From DASVBE01 sp963770375 (lineage in GTDB: Bacteria; Actinomycetota; Actinomycetes; Streptosporangiales; Streptosporangiaceae): a stretch of 64,000 nt of DNA. This document shows positions 35,247 to 43,827 of the stretch, piece after piece (position 1 is the stretch's first letter; each line of letters starts with the position of its first letter). The translations under genes were made by a program, and so were the position numbers. The notes under the pieces were generated by a model. The model saw only the letters and a list, made by a program, of their open reading frames with translations, had not been told where the DNA came from and did no database searches. The DNA is taken from positions 62,001-126,000 of the forward strand of contig CAVYPM010000020.1 of the NCBI GenBank assembly GCA_963770375.1. Reading direction: 5' to 3'.

Positions 35247-36404
35247 TCACGCCACGCGGTGCGCAGCAGCCGAGGGGACGGCACCGAGGGAACGCGGCGG
35301 GTTGAAGCCCTCCCCGGCGAACCGGGCCCGCACCGCCGCCTGGACCCGCCCGCAACTGGCCGCCGGGGCCAGCGCGATCACCGACCCGCCGAACCCACCG
35401 CCGATCATCCGGGCCCCCAGCGCCCCCGCACCATTCGCGGCATCGACCGCCGCATCCGCCTCCGGCCAGGAGATCTCGAAGTCGTCCCGCAGCGACTCGT
35501 GCGAGGCCGTCAGCAGCGGGCCGGCCTCCGCCAGCCGCCCCGCCCGCAGGACCGCGACCGTGTCCAGCACCCGCTGGTTCTCGGTGACAACATGCCGGGC
35601 CCGGCGCCGCAGCACCGGGTCGGCGAGCCCGGCCAGTGCGCCCAGGTCAGTGATGTCCCGCAGCGCGGGCACGCCGAGCGCGGCCGCCGCCTGCTCGCAT
35701 TCGGTCCGCCGGTTCGCGTAGTCGCCGTCGGCCAGGACGTGCCTGGCCGCGGTGTCGATGACCAGCAGCTCCAGCCCGGCCGCGGCGGTGTCGAAGGGGA
35801 TCTGGCTGGTCTCGCCGGAGCGGCAGTCGAGCAGCAGTGCGTGGCCCGCCTCGCAGAGCAGCGACGCGGACTGGTCCATGATCCCGCACGGCACGCCGGC
35901 GAAGTCGTTCTCCGCCCGCTGCGCCGCCGCGGCCAGCGCCGGGCGCGGTGATGCCGAGCTGGTACAGGTCGGCCAGCGCCAGCGCGACCGAGCATTCCAG
36001 CGCCGCGGACGAGGACAGGCCCGCCCCGCGCGGCACGTCGGAGTCGATCACCAGCCGGGCCCCGCCGGCCGGGTAGCCGGCCTCGCGCAGGGCCCAGACC
36101 ACGCCCGCCGGGTAGGCCGCCCAGCCCGGCGACCGACCCGGGCCGCAGCCCGGCCACCGCCGCCGCCGCCTGCATCGCCGCGTACCTGCCGGGACCGTAC
36201 CTGGAGCAGGCCGTCGCCGGTCCGGGCGGCCATCACCAGCGTGCCGCGGCTGAGCGCGAACGGCAGCACGAAGCCGTCGTTGTAGTCGGTGTGCTCGCCG
36301 ATCAGGTTGACCCGTCCCGGCGCCAGCCAGCCGCCGTCCGGATCCGAGCCGTAGCAGTCCCGGAACCACGCCGCCGCCCGCGCCACCGGCAGCCGCCCGG
36401 TCAT
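35247..36404 (-). CDS. galK: galactokinase, frame broken in three places
   Basis: A GHMP kinase of about 385 residues that phosphorylates galactose in the Leloir pathway. Seen in successive frames: GRVNLIGEHTDYNDGFVLP near residue 28 (galactokinase signature), AAYPAGVVWALREAG and DVPRGAGLSSSAALEC (GHMP ATP loop), GIMDQSASLLCEAGHALLLD, and GARMIGGGFGGSVIALAP near the C-terminus. Joining them needs single-base changes near 36181-36205, 36120-36128 and 35938-35946 (the last two look like one extra G each). All catalytic motifs are present, so the gene is either miscalled in the assembly or freshly inactivated. ATG overlaps the galT stop (ATGA). Confidence 0.88.
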
Positions 36405-37621
36405 CGGGCGTCGCGGAGGCGCTGGGCGGCGGTCTCCGGGACCACGTCGTTGATCCAGACCCCCATCGCGGATTCGCTGCCGGCCAGGTACTTGAGCTTG
36501 CCCGGGGCCCGGCGCACTGACATCACCCGCAGGTGCAGCGCGAACCGGTCCCGGTCCTGGCCGCCGGAGGCCGGCGCCTGATACCAGGCCGCGATGTACG
36601 GCGGCAGCCCGTCGAACAGGGCCCGCAGCCGGCCGAGCACGTCGGTGTACAGCGGCCCGAACGCGGACCGCTGGTCCTCGTCCAGGGACGGCAGGTCCGG
36701 CACCCGGCGGTCAGGGAAGATCAGGATCTCGTACGGCCAGCGGGCCGCCGCCGGGACGAACGCGGTCCACTGGCCGTTGCCCGCCACCAGCCGGGTCCCG
36801 GCCGCGACCTCGGCCGCCAGCACGTCGTCGAACAGGTTGCCGCGCCCGGCCGCCGCGTGGGCCGACGCCCGGGCCTGCAACTGCGCGGTCCGCGGGGTGA
36901 CGAACGGGTAGGCGTAGATCTGCCCGTGCGGGTGGTGCAGGGTGACGCCGATCTCCTCGCCGCGGTTCTCGAAGCAGAACACCTGCGCGATGCCGGGCAT
37001 GGCGGCCAGCGCCGCGGACCGGTCCGCCCACGCCTCCAGCACGGTCCGCACCCGCCGCGGCGGCAGGTCCGCGAACGACCCCTCGTGCTCAGCCGTGAAG
37101 CACACCACCTCGCACCGCCCGAAGGCCGGCCGGGCCGTGCTGATCAGGCCGTCCTGGCCCGGCTTGGCCGGCGCCCAGCCCACCGCCGGCGCCCGCGACC
37201 CGTTCTGCCCGCCGGCCAGCCCCGCCCCGCCTGGCGCATCCTCGCCCGGGGCGGTCGCGCCGTACAGCGAGGGGAAGCGGTTCTCGAACACGACCACGTC
37301 GTAGTCCGGCGCCGGGATCTCGGTGGGCCGGCCCGGCCGGGACGGGTCCAGCGGGCAGTGCTCGGCCGGCGGCAGGAACGTCCGGCCCTGCCGCTGGGCG
37401 GCCACGATCACCCATTCGCCGGTCAGCGGGTCCCAGCGCAGCCCGGACTCCGGCCCCGGGACCGGCCGCTCCTCCGCGGTCAGGTCCCTCGTGTCCGGGA
37501 CCGAGACCCGTCCGCTCCCCGGCGACTCGTCGTAGTAGATGATCTCCCGCCCGTCGGCGAGCCGGCCGCTGCCCCGCCAGACCAGCTGGCCAGCGGCGGC
37601 CGGCGCGGCGCGGTCAGTCAT
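36401..37621 (-). CDS. galT: galactose-1-phosphate uridylyltransferase
   Basis: A 406-residue HIT-superfamily enzyme that transfers UMP from UDP-glucose to galactose 1-phosphate. Seen: RWDPLTGEWVIVAAQRQGRT near residue 62, VVVFENRFPSL near 110, the catalytic HPHGQ in VTLHHPHGQIYAYPF near 228, and PYEILIFPDRRVPDL near 298. A Gly/Ala-rich insert lies at about 120-150. The ATG overlaps the end of the ABC ATPase gene by 8 bases, so sugar import and catabolism are one transcription unit. Confidence 0.93.
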   Translation of the reverse strand: MTDRAAPAAAGQLVWRGSGRLADGREIIYYDESPGSGRVSVPDTRDLTAEERPVPGPESGLRWDPLTGEWVIVAAQRQGRTFLPPAEHCPLDPSRPGRPTEIPAPDYDVVVFENRFPSLYGATAPGEDAPGGAGLAGGQNGSRAPAVGWAPAKPGQDGLISTARPAFGRCEVVCFTAEHEGSFADLPPRRVRTVLEAWADRSAALAAMPGIAQVFCFENRGEEIGVTLHHPHGQIYAYPFVTPRTAQLQARASAHAAAGRGNLFDDVLAAEVAAGTRLVAGNGQWTAFVPAAARWPYEILIFPDRRVPDLPSLDEDQRSAFGPLYTDVLGRLRALFDGLPPYIAAWYQAPASGGQDRDRFALHLRVMSVRRAPGKLKYLAGSESAMGVWINDVVPETAAQRLRDAR

Positions 37622-38451
37622 TACGCTGACGAGCCTCTATCGCTTTCCGGTACTCGGCCACGACCAGCTCGGTGAGCTCCTGCACCGAGGTGTCCCTGGA
37701 CATCTTGTCCAGGGTGATCTCGCCGTGCTGCACCAGGTTGACCCGGTCGCAGACCTCGAGCACCTGACCGTAGTTGTGCGCGATGATGATCACCGAGACG
37801 TCGCCGCGGCGTTTCAGGTCCTGCACCAGGTCCAGGATGATGGCGCCTTCCTTGACGCCCATGGCCGCCAGCGGCTCGTCCAGCAGCAGGATCTTCGCGT
37901 CCGAATAGACCGACCGGGCCACCGCGATGGCCTGGCGCTGTCCGCCGGACAGCTTGGCCACCGCGACATCCACCGACGGGATCTGGATCCCCATCTCGTC
38001 GAGGTGCTTGCGCGCCTCACGCCGCATCGACCGGTTGCTCAGCAACGTCCAGCGGACATGCTCCCGGTTCAGGTACATGTTGTGGTAGACGGTGAGCTCG
38101 TTGATCAGCGCGAGGTCCTGGTACACCGCGTCGATGCCGAGCGACCGGGCGTGGTCCACCGACTTGAACGCGACCTCCTGGCCGTGCAGCAGGATGCGGC
38201 CGGTGGTCGGCTGCTGGAACCCGCAGAGGATCTTCAGCAGCGTGGACTTGCCCGCGCCGTTGTCGCCGATCAGGCCGAGCACCTCGCCCTGGGCCAGGTG
38301 CAGGTTCACGTCCCGCAGCGCGGTGACGGCGCCGAACCGCTTGCTGATGTGCTCGGCCCGCAGCACGTCCGGGGCCGCGGTGGCGGTGCCGCCCGCGCCG
38401 GACGGAGCGCCCGCCGGGCTCGGCCGGCTGCCCGTTGGCCGGAGTGGTCAT
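37614..38451 (-). CDS. sugar ABC transporter ATP-binding protein, one frame break near the start
   Basis: A single-domain ATPase of about 279 residues for a carbohydrate importer. Seen: Walker A GDNGAGKSTLLKI, Q-loop CGFQQPTTG, signature LSGGQRQAIAVARSV, Walker B ILLLDEPLAAMG and a switch His in IIIAHNYGQV. The single nucleotide-binding domain (not the tandem RbsA/MglA type) resembles FrcA-like proteins. The ATG at 38451 overlaps the permease TGA and follows GGGAGGACC, but its reading MTTPANGQPAEP is one frame off from the APDVLRAEHISKRFGAV domain; one extra G at about 38411-38419 explains this. Without correction only a GTG at 38366 starts the domain. Confidence 0.88.
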
Positions 38452-39503
38452 CAGGTCCTCCCCGCGTTCCTGAGCCGCGTGAACTGGACGTTGGCGATCA
38501 TGGCGACCAGGATCGCGCCGCCGAAGATGATGCTCAGCGGGTTGGCGCTGATGCCGATCAGGGTGAAGCCGCCCTGCAGGATGCCGAGCACGACCGCGCC
38601 GAGGAAGGCGCCGACGATCGTGCCGGAGCCGCCGGACAGCACCGTGCCGCCGATGACCGCGGCCGCGATCGCGTAGAACATCGGCTGGTAGCCGCCGGAG
38701 CTGGGGTCGATGCTGTTGGTCTGGAAGGCGACCTGGAGGCCGACGAACGCGCCGAGCGTGCCGGTGATCATGAAGTTGCCGTACTTGATCCGCTTGACGT
38801 TGATGCCGGCCTCGCTGGCGCCCAGGATGTTGCCGCCCACCGCGACGGTGTGCAGGCCCCACTTGGTGCGGCTGAGCAGGATCTGGAAGAAGATCACCAG
38901 CACGATGGCCCAGGTGATCATGGACCAGGCGTAGGTGCCGATCCAGTGGCCGGGGCCGGCCGCGCTGTCCGGGATCAGCGCCGGGTAGGCGTTCGAGGTG
39001 ATCAGCGTGAAGCCGAGCAGGATCAGCCCGGTGCCCAGCGTGGCGATGAACGACGGGACCCCGAGCGCGATCGTGATGAACGCGTTGATGTAGCCGAACG
39101 CCAGGCCGAACACCAGGCAGAGGATCATCGCCGGGATGGCGGGCACGCTGTAGAAGTCGATCAGGTAGTGCATCAGGAACGGCGCGAAGCCGTAGACGAA
39201 GCCGACCGACAGGTCCAGCTCGCCGCAGATCAGCAGGAACACCTCGCCGCAGGCGATGATCGCCAGCGGGGCGATGATCTGGGACAGGTTGACCAGGTCG
39301 TCCCGGGTGAAGAAGGACGAGCTGACCGAGCTGAAGTAGATGACCAGCGCGACCGCGACGACGAACACCGTCGCCTCGCGCTGCTGTACGAGCCTGATCC
39401 CGATCCGGCCCAGCCGAGCTGGCCCTGGCCCCGGGCTGCCCGGGCGCGAGCGGCCGGGTCGGCCGGCGGGCCGCTGGCTGGCGCGCGTTCTGCTGTCTCG
39501 CTC
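38451..39503 (-). CDS. sugar ABC transporter permease (RbsC-like), one frame break near the start
   Basis: A membrane permease of about 350 residues (branched-chain/ribose permease family). Seen: about nine or ten hydrophobic helices, ICGELDLSVGFVYGF near the first third (family signature), VGGNILGASEAGINVKRIKYG (ATPase-coupling loop) and AAVIGGTVLSGGSGTIVGAF. The GTG at 39503 follows AGGAGGGG and reads SETAERAPASGPP. The helical part beginning RIGIRLVQQREATVFVVAVAL lies in another frame, so a single-base error is likely at about 39405-39440. The uncorrected frame opens only at 39368, inside the first helix. Confidence 0.88.
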   Translation of the reverse strand, partial: ERDSRTRASQRPAGRPGRSRPGSPGPGPARLGRIGIRLVQQREATVFVVAVALVIYFSSVSSSFFTRDDLVNLSQIIAPLAIIACGEVFLLICGELDLSVGFVYGFAPFLMHYLIDFYSVPAIPAMILCLVFGLAFGYINAFITIALGVPSFIATLGTGLILLGFTLITSNAYPALIPDSAAGPGHWIGTYAWSMITWAIVLVIFFQILLSRTKWGLHTVAVGGNILGASEAGINVKRIKYGNFMITGTLGAFVGLQVAFQTNSIDPSSGGYQPMFYAIAAAVIGGTVLSGGSGTIVGAFLGAVVLGILQGGFTLIGISANPLSIIFGGAILVAMIANVQFTRLRNAGRT

Positions 39504-39618
39504 ACGTCGCCCCTCCTGTCCTTCTTCCCGATGCTAGGCACAGCACCGCGCCGCCGGCAGCCCCCGGGCCCCCAATCGGGGGACGGGGGCGCCAGCGGCG
39601 GCAGTGGCCGGGCACGGA

Positions 39619-39654
39619 CGTGGCCATCGCCGGGCGCGGGCCCGGCGATGGCCA
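39619..39654 (-). terminator. perfect 16-bp hairpin between the binding-protein and permease genes
   Basis: GTGGCCATCGCCGGGC and its exact reverse complement GCCCGGCGATGGCCAC flank a 4-base loop. In ABC operons such intercistronic stems protect the upstream mRNA and attenuate read-through, giving more binding protein than permease. It also argues that the binding-protein CDS ends before it. Confidence 0.75.
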
Positions 39655-39661
39655 CTCCCGG

Positions 39662-40825
39662 TCACGGCGCCGCAGATCGCGCCGGACCGCTTGATCAGCT
39701 TCTGCTCCTTGGTGGAGCCCTCGAACCGGCTCGTGGTCTGCATGTACGGATCGACGCTGTTCTTGTCCACGAAGGTCAGGCCGGTGTTCGGTGGTGGACG
39801 GGGAGACCAGGCCGCCGGACAGCTGGAACAGGTAGAGCCCGATGACCGGCAGGAAGCCCTGCTGGTAGGGCGACTGGTCGATGGTGAAGTCCAGGTTGCC
39901 CGACTTGACCGATTGCAGCGTCTGCGGGGTCAGGTCGAAGCCGCCGGACGCGACCTTGTCCGCCAGCCCGTACTTGCCCACGATCTGGCCGACGGTCTGG
40001 GTGGACCCGGCGTCGACCGCGAAGATGCCCTTCAGCGTGTCCTTGTGGGACAGGACGTAGCCGTTGATCGCGGTGTTCTCGGCCGGCAGCTCGGCGCCGC
40101 TGGTGATCTGCTTGAGATTGATGTTCTTGCCGGACTTCTTGATCGCGGCATTGGCCCCGTCGATGCGCGGCTGGATGTTGCCCGCGCCCGGGGTGGCGAT
40201 GAAGCCGACCGCGTCGCCGCCGCCGCCCATCAGCTCGACGATCTTGTTGCCCAGCGCGACGCCGGACCCGTAGAGGTCCTGCCCGTAGTAGGCCAGCCGG
40301 TCGGTGCCGGTGGTCAGCCACGCCGCTCGGCGACACCGTGCCGTCCGCGTTGTAGGACACCACCGGGATCCCGGCCGACAGCGCGTTGCTGGTCGGCGTG
40401 GTGAACGCGGTGGCGCTGATCACCGCGACGGCGATGCCGTCGGCCTTGCCGGAGATCGCGGTGTTCATGTACTGGACCATCTGCGGCACGCTCGAGGTGG
40501 TCGAGCCGCCAAACTTGGGCACCGGGATGCTAAGGAGCGCGGCCGCGTCCTGGAAGCCGTACTGGGTCGGCACGAAGAACGGGTTCGTGGTCACGTGGTT
40601 CACGAACCAGAACTGCCATGCGGGCGTCTTCGGGAAGTTCCCGGCCGTGTCCGCGGCCGCGCTGGTGCTGCCGCCGCCGGACGAGGAGCAGGCCGCCAGC
40701 AGCGCCGTCGCCGCCGCGCTAGCGCTGACCAGCCCGGTGCCCTTCAGCAGACGGCGCCGGGTGGTGCCGTCCTTCATGTTGAGGGTCTGGATTGCCTCGT
40801 CGACCTTGGGGTCGATTCTGTCCAT
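39662..40825 (-). CDS. sugar ABC transporter substrate-binding lipoprotein, frame broken in at least two places
   Basis: A periplasmic-binding-protein type lipoprotein (RbsB class) of about 385 residues. Seen: a TTRRRLLKG twin-arginine-like stretch and lipobox LLAAC (Cys 46), WQFWFVNHVTTNPFF at the start of the mature domain, ADGIAVAVISATAFTTPT, then in a second frame WLTTGTDRLAYYGQDLYGSG and GIFAVDAGSTQTVGQIV, and in a third DKNSVDPYMQTTSRFEGST. Breaks lie at about 40319-40330 and 39781-39795 (an extra G each). The last open frame runs to 39534 through the hairpin; a TGA in another frame at 39662, 8 bases before the hairpin, is the more natural end (inferred). ATG follows GGAGGA. Confidence 0.85.
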
Positions 40826-41041
40826 GTTCAGTCCTCCGGATGGTGTCCTCGGGGCAAGACGCTGCCCCCCCTTGCCATGCCAGGCTGTTGGCCGCGCGAC
40901 GCTGGCGGCCTCATCGCGGATACTGCGGCCCGCAGCGCCGGCCTTGCACCGGGTGCCTTTCTGGCCCGCGGTGCCGGGCGGGCACCGGAGACCAGGCGGG
41001 CACTGACGGCCAGCCGGATACCGGGTGACGGCCGGATACCG

Positions 41042-41063
41042 GGCACCGGCCCGGGCCGGTGCC
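41042..41063. repeat. 22-base perfect palindrome in the transporter-operon leader
   Basis: The sequence is its own reverse complement, centred on GGCCCGGGCC, and would form a tight G/C hairpin in the leader RNA about 220 bases before the binding-protein start. It could be a leader attenuation stem or a protein site. Confidence 0.55.
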
Positions 41064-41240
41064 ATCCGGGCGGGAACGCCGCCACTCCATGTGCCACCTG
41101 ACTTCCCTGTCTCGTGGCGGTCCGTCGGGCGTTGGCCTGAGGCTGGCGGCGACGGACTTCCGGTGCCCGGTCGCTGCCCGAGGGGCAGAAAGGCGGCTCT
41201 GCTGGCGGCAGAGCTGTCTGGCCAGGGAGGCACGTCAGCG

Positions 41241-41256
41241 ATGTTAGCGCTAACGC
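41241..41256. promoter_or_regulatory. LacI-type operator downstream of the transporter-operon promoter
   Basis: ATGTTAGCGCTAACGC contains the perfect 12-base palindrome GTTAGCGCTAAC (41243-41254). It lies about 30-45 bases downstream of the predicted transcription start, a roadblock position, and matches the sites at lacI, araB and galM. Confidence 0.8.
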
Positions 41257-41292
41257 TTCGCCCTGACCGGGACGGCCAGGCTGTGTTGCCAT

Positions 41293-41321
41293 AAGCTAGA
41301 ACAGACAGAGATTGACGTCAA
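41293..41321 (-). promoter_or_regulatory. predicted promoter of the sugar transporter-galT-galK operon
   Basis: On the minus strand -35 TTGACG (41316-41321) and -10 TAGCTT (41293-41298) are separated by exactly 17 bases in an AT-richer patch. The palindrome ATTGACGTCAAT covers the -35 box and may bind a further regulator, for example the adjacent DeoR-type protein (inference). Confidence 0.6.
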
Positions 41322-41618
41322 TGAACAACTCCGACCAGATACGAACATGTGACCGCAGCCCTCATCGCGCCGGGCGGCGATCACGAACCGGACCAGGTGA
41401 CCCGGCGTCCTGCCGCGCGGCGGGCTCGGTGATCATGTAGCTAAGCGCCCGCTCGCGGCGGGCGCCCCGACCAGAACATTGCGACCCCGGCACCTGCCTC
41501 CCCGGCGGGCGCCGCCAGACTGGACGGGAACAGTCCGGGCCGGCCCTGGAAGACCAGGACCAGCCGGGGCTGCCGCCCGGGCCGGTCCAGCCGCAGCGCC
41601 GCAGGCGGAGGACCAGGA

Positions 41619-42437
41619 ATGCTCGCCAAGCACCGGCAGTCGCTGATCTTGCAGGACGTCCGGCGGACCGGCAGTGCCCGGGTCAGCGACCTCACCGAGC
41701 GGCTCGGCGTCTCCGATATGACCATCCGCCGCGATCTCGAGGTTCTCGCCCGGTCCGGGCTGATCGAGAAGGTGCACGGCGGCGCGGTCCTGCCGGGCGT
41801 GCCGAGCAGCCACGAGCCCGGGTTCGAGGCCAAGTCCGTGCTGGAGCGCCCCGAGAAGGAGGCGATTGCGCGGGCCGCCGCGGCGCTGGTCACGCCGGGG
41901 ACCGCGATCGCCCTGTCAGCCGGGACGACCACGTTCGAACTGGCCCGTCAGCTCCGCGAGATCCCGCGGCTCACGATCGTGACGAACTCCGTCCGGGTGG
42001 CGAACCTCCTCGAGGACGACCGCCCGGCCGGCGGCGGCGGCCCCGACCTTCCCGCGGTGATCCTGACCGGCGGCGTGCGCACCCCCTCCGACGCGCTGGT
42101 CGGCCCGATCGCGGACCTGGCCATCCGGTCGCTCCACTTCGACCTGCTCTTCCTCGGCTGCCACGGGATCGACCCGGTCGCCGGGCTGACCACGCCCAAC
42201 CTGGCCGAATCCGAGACCAACCGGGTGTTCGTCCGCTCCGCCCGCCGGGTCATGGTCATCGCCGACCACACGAAGTGGGGAATCGTCGGCCTCAGCTCGT
42301 TCGCCGACCTGGAGGAGATCGACACGCTGATCACCGACAGCGACATGCCGCCCGAGGCCCGGGCACTGCTGTCGGACCGCGTGAGCCGCCTGGTCATCTG
42401 CGACGACGCCCAGATAGCCGGCACCGCAGGCCGCTAA
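41619..42437 (+). CDS. DeoR/GlpR-family transcriptional regulator
   Basis: A 272-residue regulator. Seen: the DeoR winged HTH KHRQSLILQDVRRTGSARVS and LGVSDMTIRRDLEVLARSGL at about residues 4-50, the linker KVHGGAVLP, and the sugar-phosphate-sensing domain with ALSAGTTTFELARQL near 97, TNSVRVANLL near 122 and VVADHTKWG-like VIADHTKWGIVGLS near 210. Family knowledge: these sense phosphorylated sugars. The ATG follows GGAGG at good spacing. It is divergent from the transporter operon, so it probably controls the same sugars together with the LacI protein. Confidence 0.9.
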   Translation: MLAKHRQSLILQDVRRTGSARVSDLTERLGVSDMTIRRDLEVLARSGLIEKVHGGAVLPGVPSSHEPGFEAKSVLERPEKEAIARAAAALVTPGTAIALSAGTTTFELARQLREIPRLTIVTNSVRVANLLEDDRPAGGGGPDLPAVILTGGVRTPSDALVGPIADLAIRSLHFDLLFLGCHGIDPVAGLTTPNLAESETNRVFVRSARRVMVIADHTKWGIVGLSSFADLEEIDTLITDSDMPPEARALLSDRVSRLVICDDAQIAGTAGR

Positions 42438-42597
42438 CCCCGCCACCCGCAAACCCGCAGCCGCGGGCGCCCTTCATGATCCGGAAGCACTTGGGGTGGC
42501 CGCCTGGGTGCTGGGGCGGCCAGGCGGGACCGGCCTGGCGGGTACGGCCGCTGCCCGGGCGCGCCGTGCCGGGACTGGCGTCGGGGTGCGGGGCCCG

Positions 42598-42633
42598 CCC
42601 CGCAACCATGCGTAATCCTGAATGGTTGTGGGG
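42598..42633. terminator. bidirectional hairpin between deoR-type gene and ispG
   Basis: CCCCGCAACCAT (42598-42609) pairs with ATGGTTGTGGGG (42622-42633), one G-U pair, around a 12-base loop. It lies between two convergent genes and can serve both. Confidence 0.65.
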
Positions 42634-42677
42634 CTGGTGCCGGGCGGGCGCTGGGCCCGCCTGGCGGAACGTGCGGG

Positions 42678-43814
42678 TCAGTCCTCGGCGGGGACCATCT
42701 CGGCGTGGAGCTTCATGGCTTCCTCGATCAGGGTCTCGACGATCTGCGACTCGGGCACGGTCTTGATGACCTCGCCGCGGACGAAGATCTGGCCCTTGCC
42801 GTTGCCGGAGGCGACGCCCAGGTCGGCTTCCCTGGCCTCGCCGGGGCCGTTGACCACGCAGCCCATGACCGCGACGCGGAGCGGGATCTCGAGTCCGTCG
42901 AGCGCGGCGGTGACCTCGTCGGCGAGCTTGTAGACGTCGACCTGGGCGCGGCCGCAGGACGGGCAGGACACGATTTCCAGGCCGCGGGCGCGCAGGCCGA
43001 GGGACTCCAGGATCGCGTTGCCGACCTTGACCTCCTCGACCGGCGGGGCGGAGAGGGAGACCCGGATCGTGTCGCCGATGCCCTCGGAGAGCAGGGCGCC
43101 GAAGGCGACGGCCGACTTGATCGTGCCCTGGAAGGCCGGGCCGGCCTCGGTGACGCCGAGGTGCAGCGGGTACTCGCAGCGCTGGGCGAGCAGGCGGTAG
43201 GCGTTGACCATCACGACCGGGTCGTGGTGCTTGACCGAGATCTTGATGTCGCGGAAGCCGTGCTCCTCGAACAGGGAGCATTCCCAGAGCGCGGACTCGA
43301 CCAGGGCCTCGGGGGTGGCCTTGCCGTACTTGGCCAGCAGGCGCTTGTCCAGCGAGCCGGCGTTGACGCCGATGCGGATCGGTATGCCGGCGTCGCCGGC
43401 CGCCTTGGCGATGTCGGCGACCTTGTCGTCGAACGCCTTGATGTTGCCGGGGTTGACGCGGACCGCGCCGCAGCCGGCGTCGATCGCGGCGAACACGTAC
43501 TTCGGCTGGAAGTGGATGTCGGCGATGACCGGGATCTGCGACTTGCGCGCGATGGCGGGCAGCGCTTCGGCGTCGTCCTGGGAGGGCACGGCGACCCGGA
43601 CGATCTGGCAGCCCGCCGCGGTGAGCTCGGCGATCTGCTGGAGGGTGGCGTTGACGTCCGCGGTCAGCGTGGTGGTCATCGACTGAACGGACACGGGGGC
43701 GTCGCCGCCGACGGGGACGGCGTGCTTCCCCTTGCCGACGATGAGCTGACGGGACTTGCGGCGGGGCGCGAGTGGTTCCGGCGGCAGCTGTGGCAGGCCA
43801 AGATCAACACTCAT
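42678..43814 (-). CDS. ispG: 4-hydroxy-3-methylbut-2-enyl-diphosphate synthase
   Basis: A 378-residue iron-sulphur enzyme of the MEP isoprenoid pathway that converts MEcPP to HMBPP. Seen: VPVGGDAPVSVQSMTTTLT near residue 34, PVIADIHFQPKYVFAAIDAG near 93, GVNAGSLDKRLL near 148, and the [4Fe-4S] cysteines in SCPSCGR near 280 and GCVVNGPGEA near 318. Length fits the short bacterial form. It is 13 bases behind rseP in the dxr-rseP-ispG operon typical of actinobacteria. The products feed menaquinone, whose prenylation needs MenA at the start of the window. Confidence 0.96.
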   Translation of the reverse strand: MSVDLGLPQLPPEPLAPRRKSRQLIVGKGKHAVPVGGDAPVSVQSMTTTLTADVNATLQQIAELTAAGCQIVRVAVPSQDDAEALPAIARKSQIPVIADIHFQPKYVFAAIDAGCGAVRVNPGNIKAFDDKVADIAKAAGDAGIPIRIGVNAGSLDKRLLAKYGKATPEALVESALWECSLFEEHGFRDIKISVKHHDPVVMVNAYRLLAQRCEYPLHLGVTEAGPAFQGTIKSAVAFGALLSEGIGDTIRVSLSAPPVEEVKVGNAILESLGLRARGLEIVSCPSCGRAQVDVYKLADEVTAALDGLEIPLRVAVMGCVVNGPGEAREADLGVASGNGKGQIFVRGEVIKTVPESQIVETLIEEAMKLHAEMVPAED

Positions 43815-43827
43815 ACCGAGGATCGCC

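Larger units (their letters stand above)
40826..41618. other. long regulatory region between the transporter operon and the deoR-type gene
   Basis: 793 bases without a credible gene. It holds the operon promoter (41293-41321), the LacI-type operator (41241-41256), a 12-base palindrome ATTGACGTCAAT (41311-41322) and a 22-base perfect palindrome (41042-41063) beside two copies of CGGATACCGGG. It predicts a leader of roughly 460 bases for the binding-protein mRNA, unusually long. Confidence 0.55.

Noticed and set aside
39502..41233. Programmed frameshifting as explanation for the split binding-protein gene
   Set aside because: Breaks occur at unrelated G/C runs in many different genes and lack slippery heptamers plus stimulators; sequence error or mutation is simpler.
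40828..41292. 154-codon frame in the leader of the transporter operon
   Set aside because: Its ATG lies at or before the predicted transcription start, composition is Pro/Ala/Arg-rich and no Shine-Dalgarno or domain is seen; treated as leader sequence.
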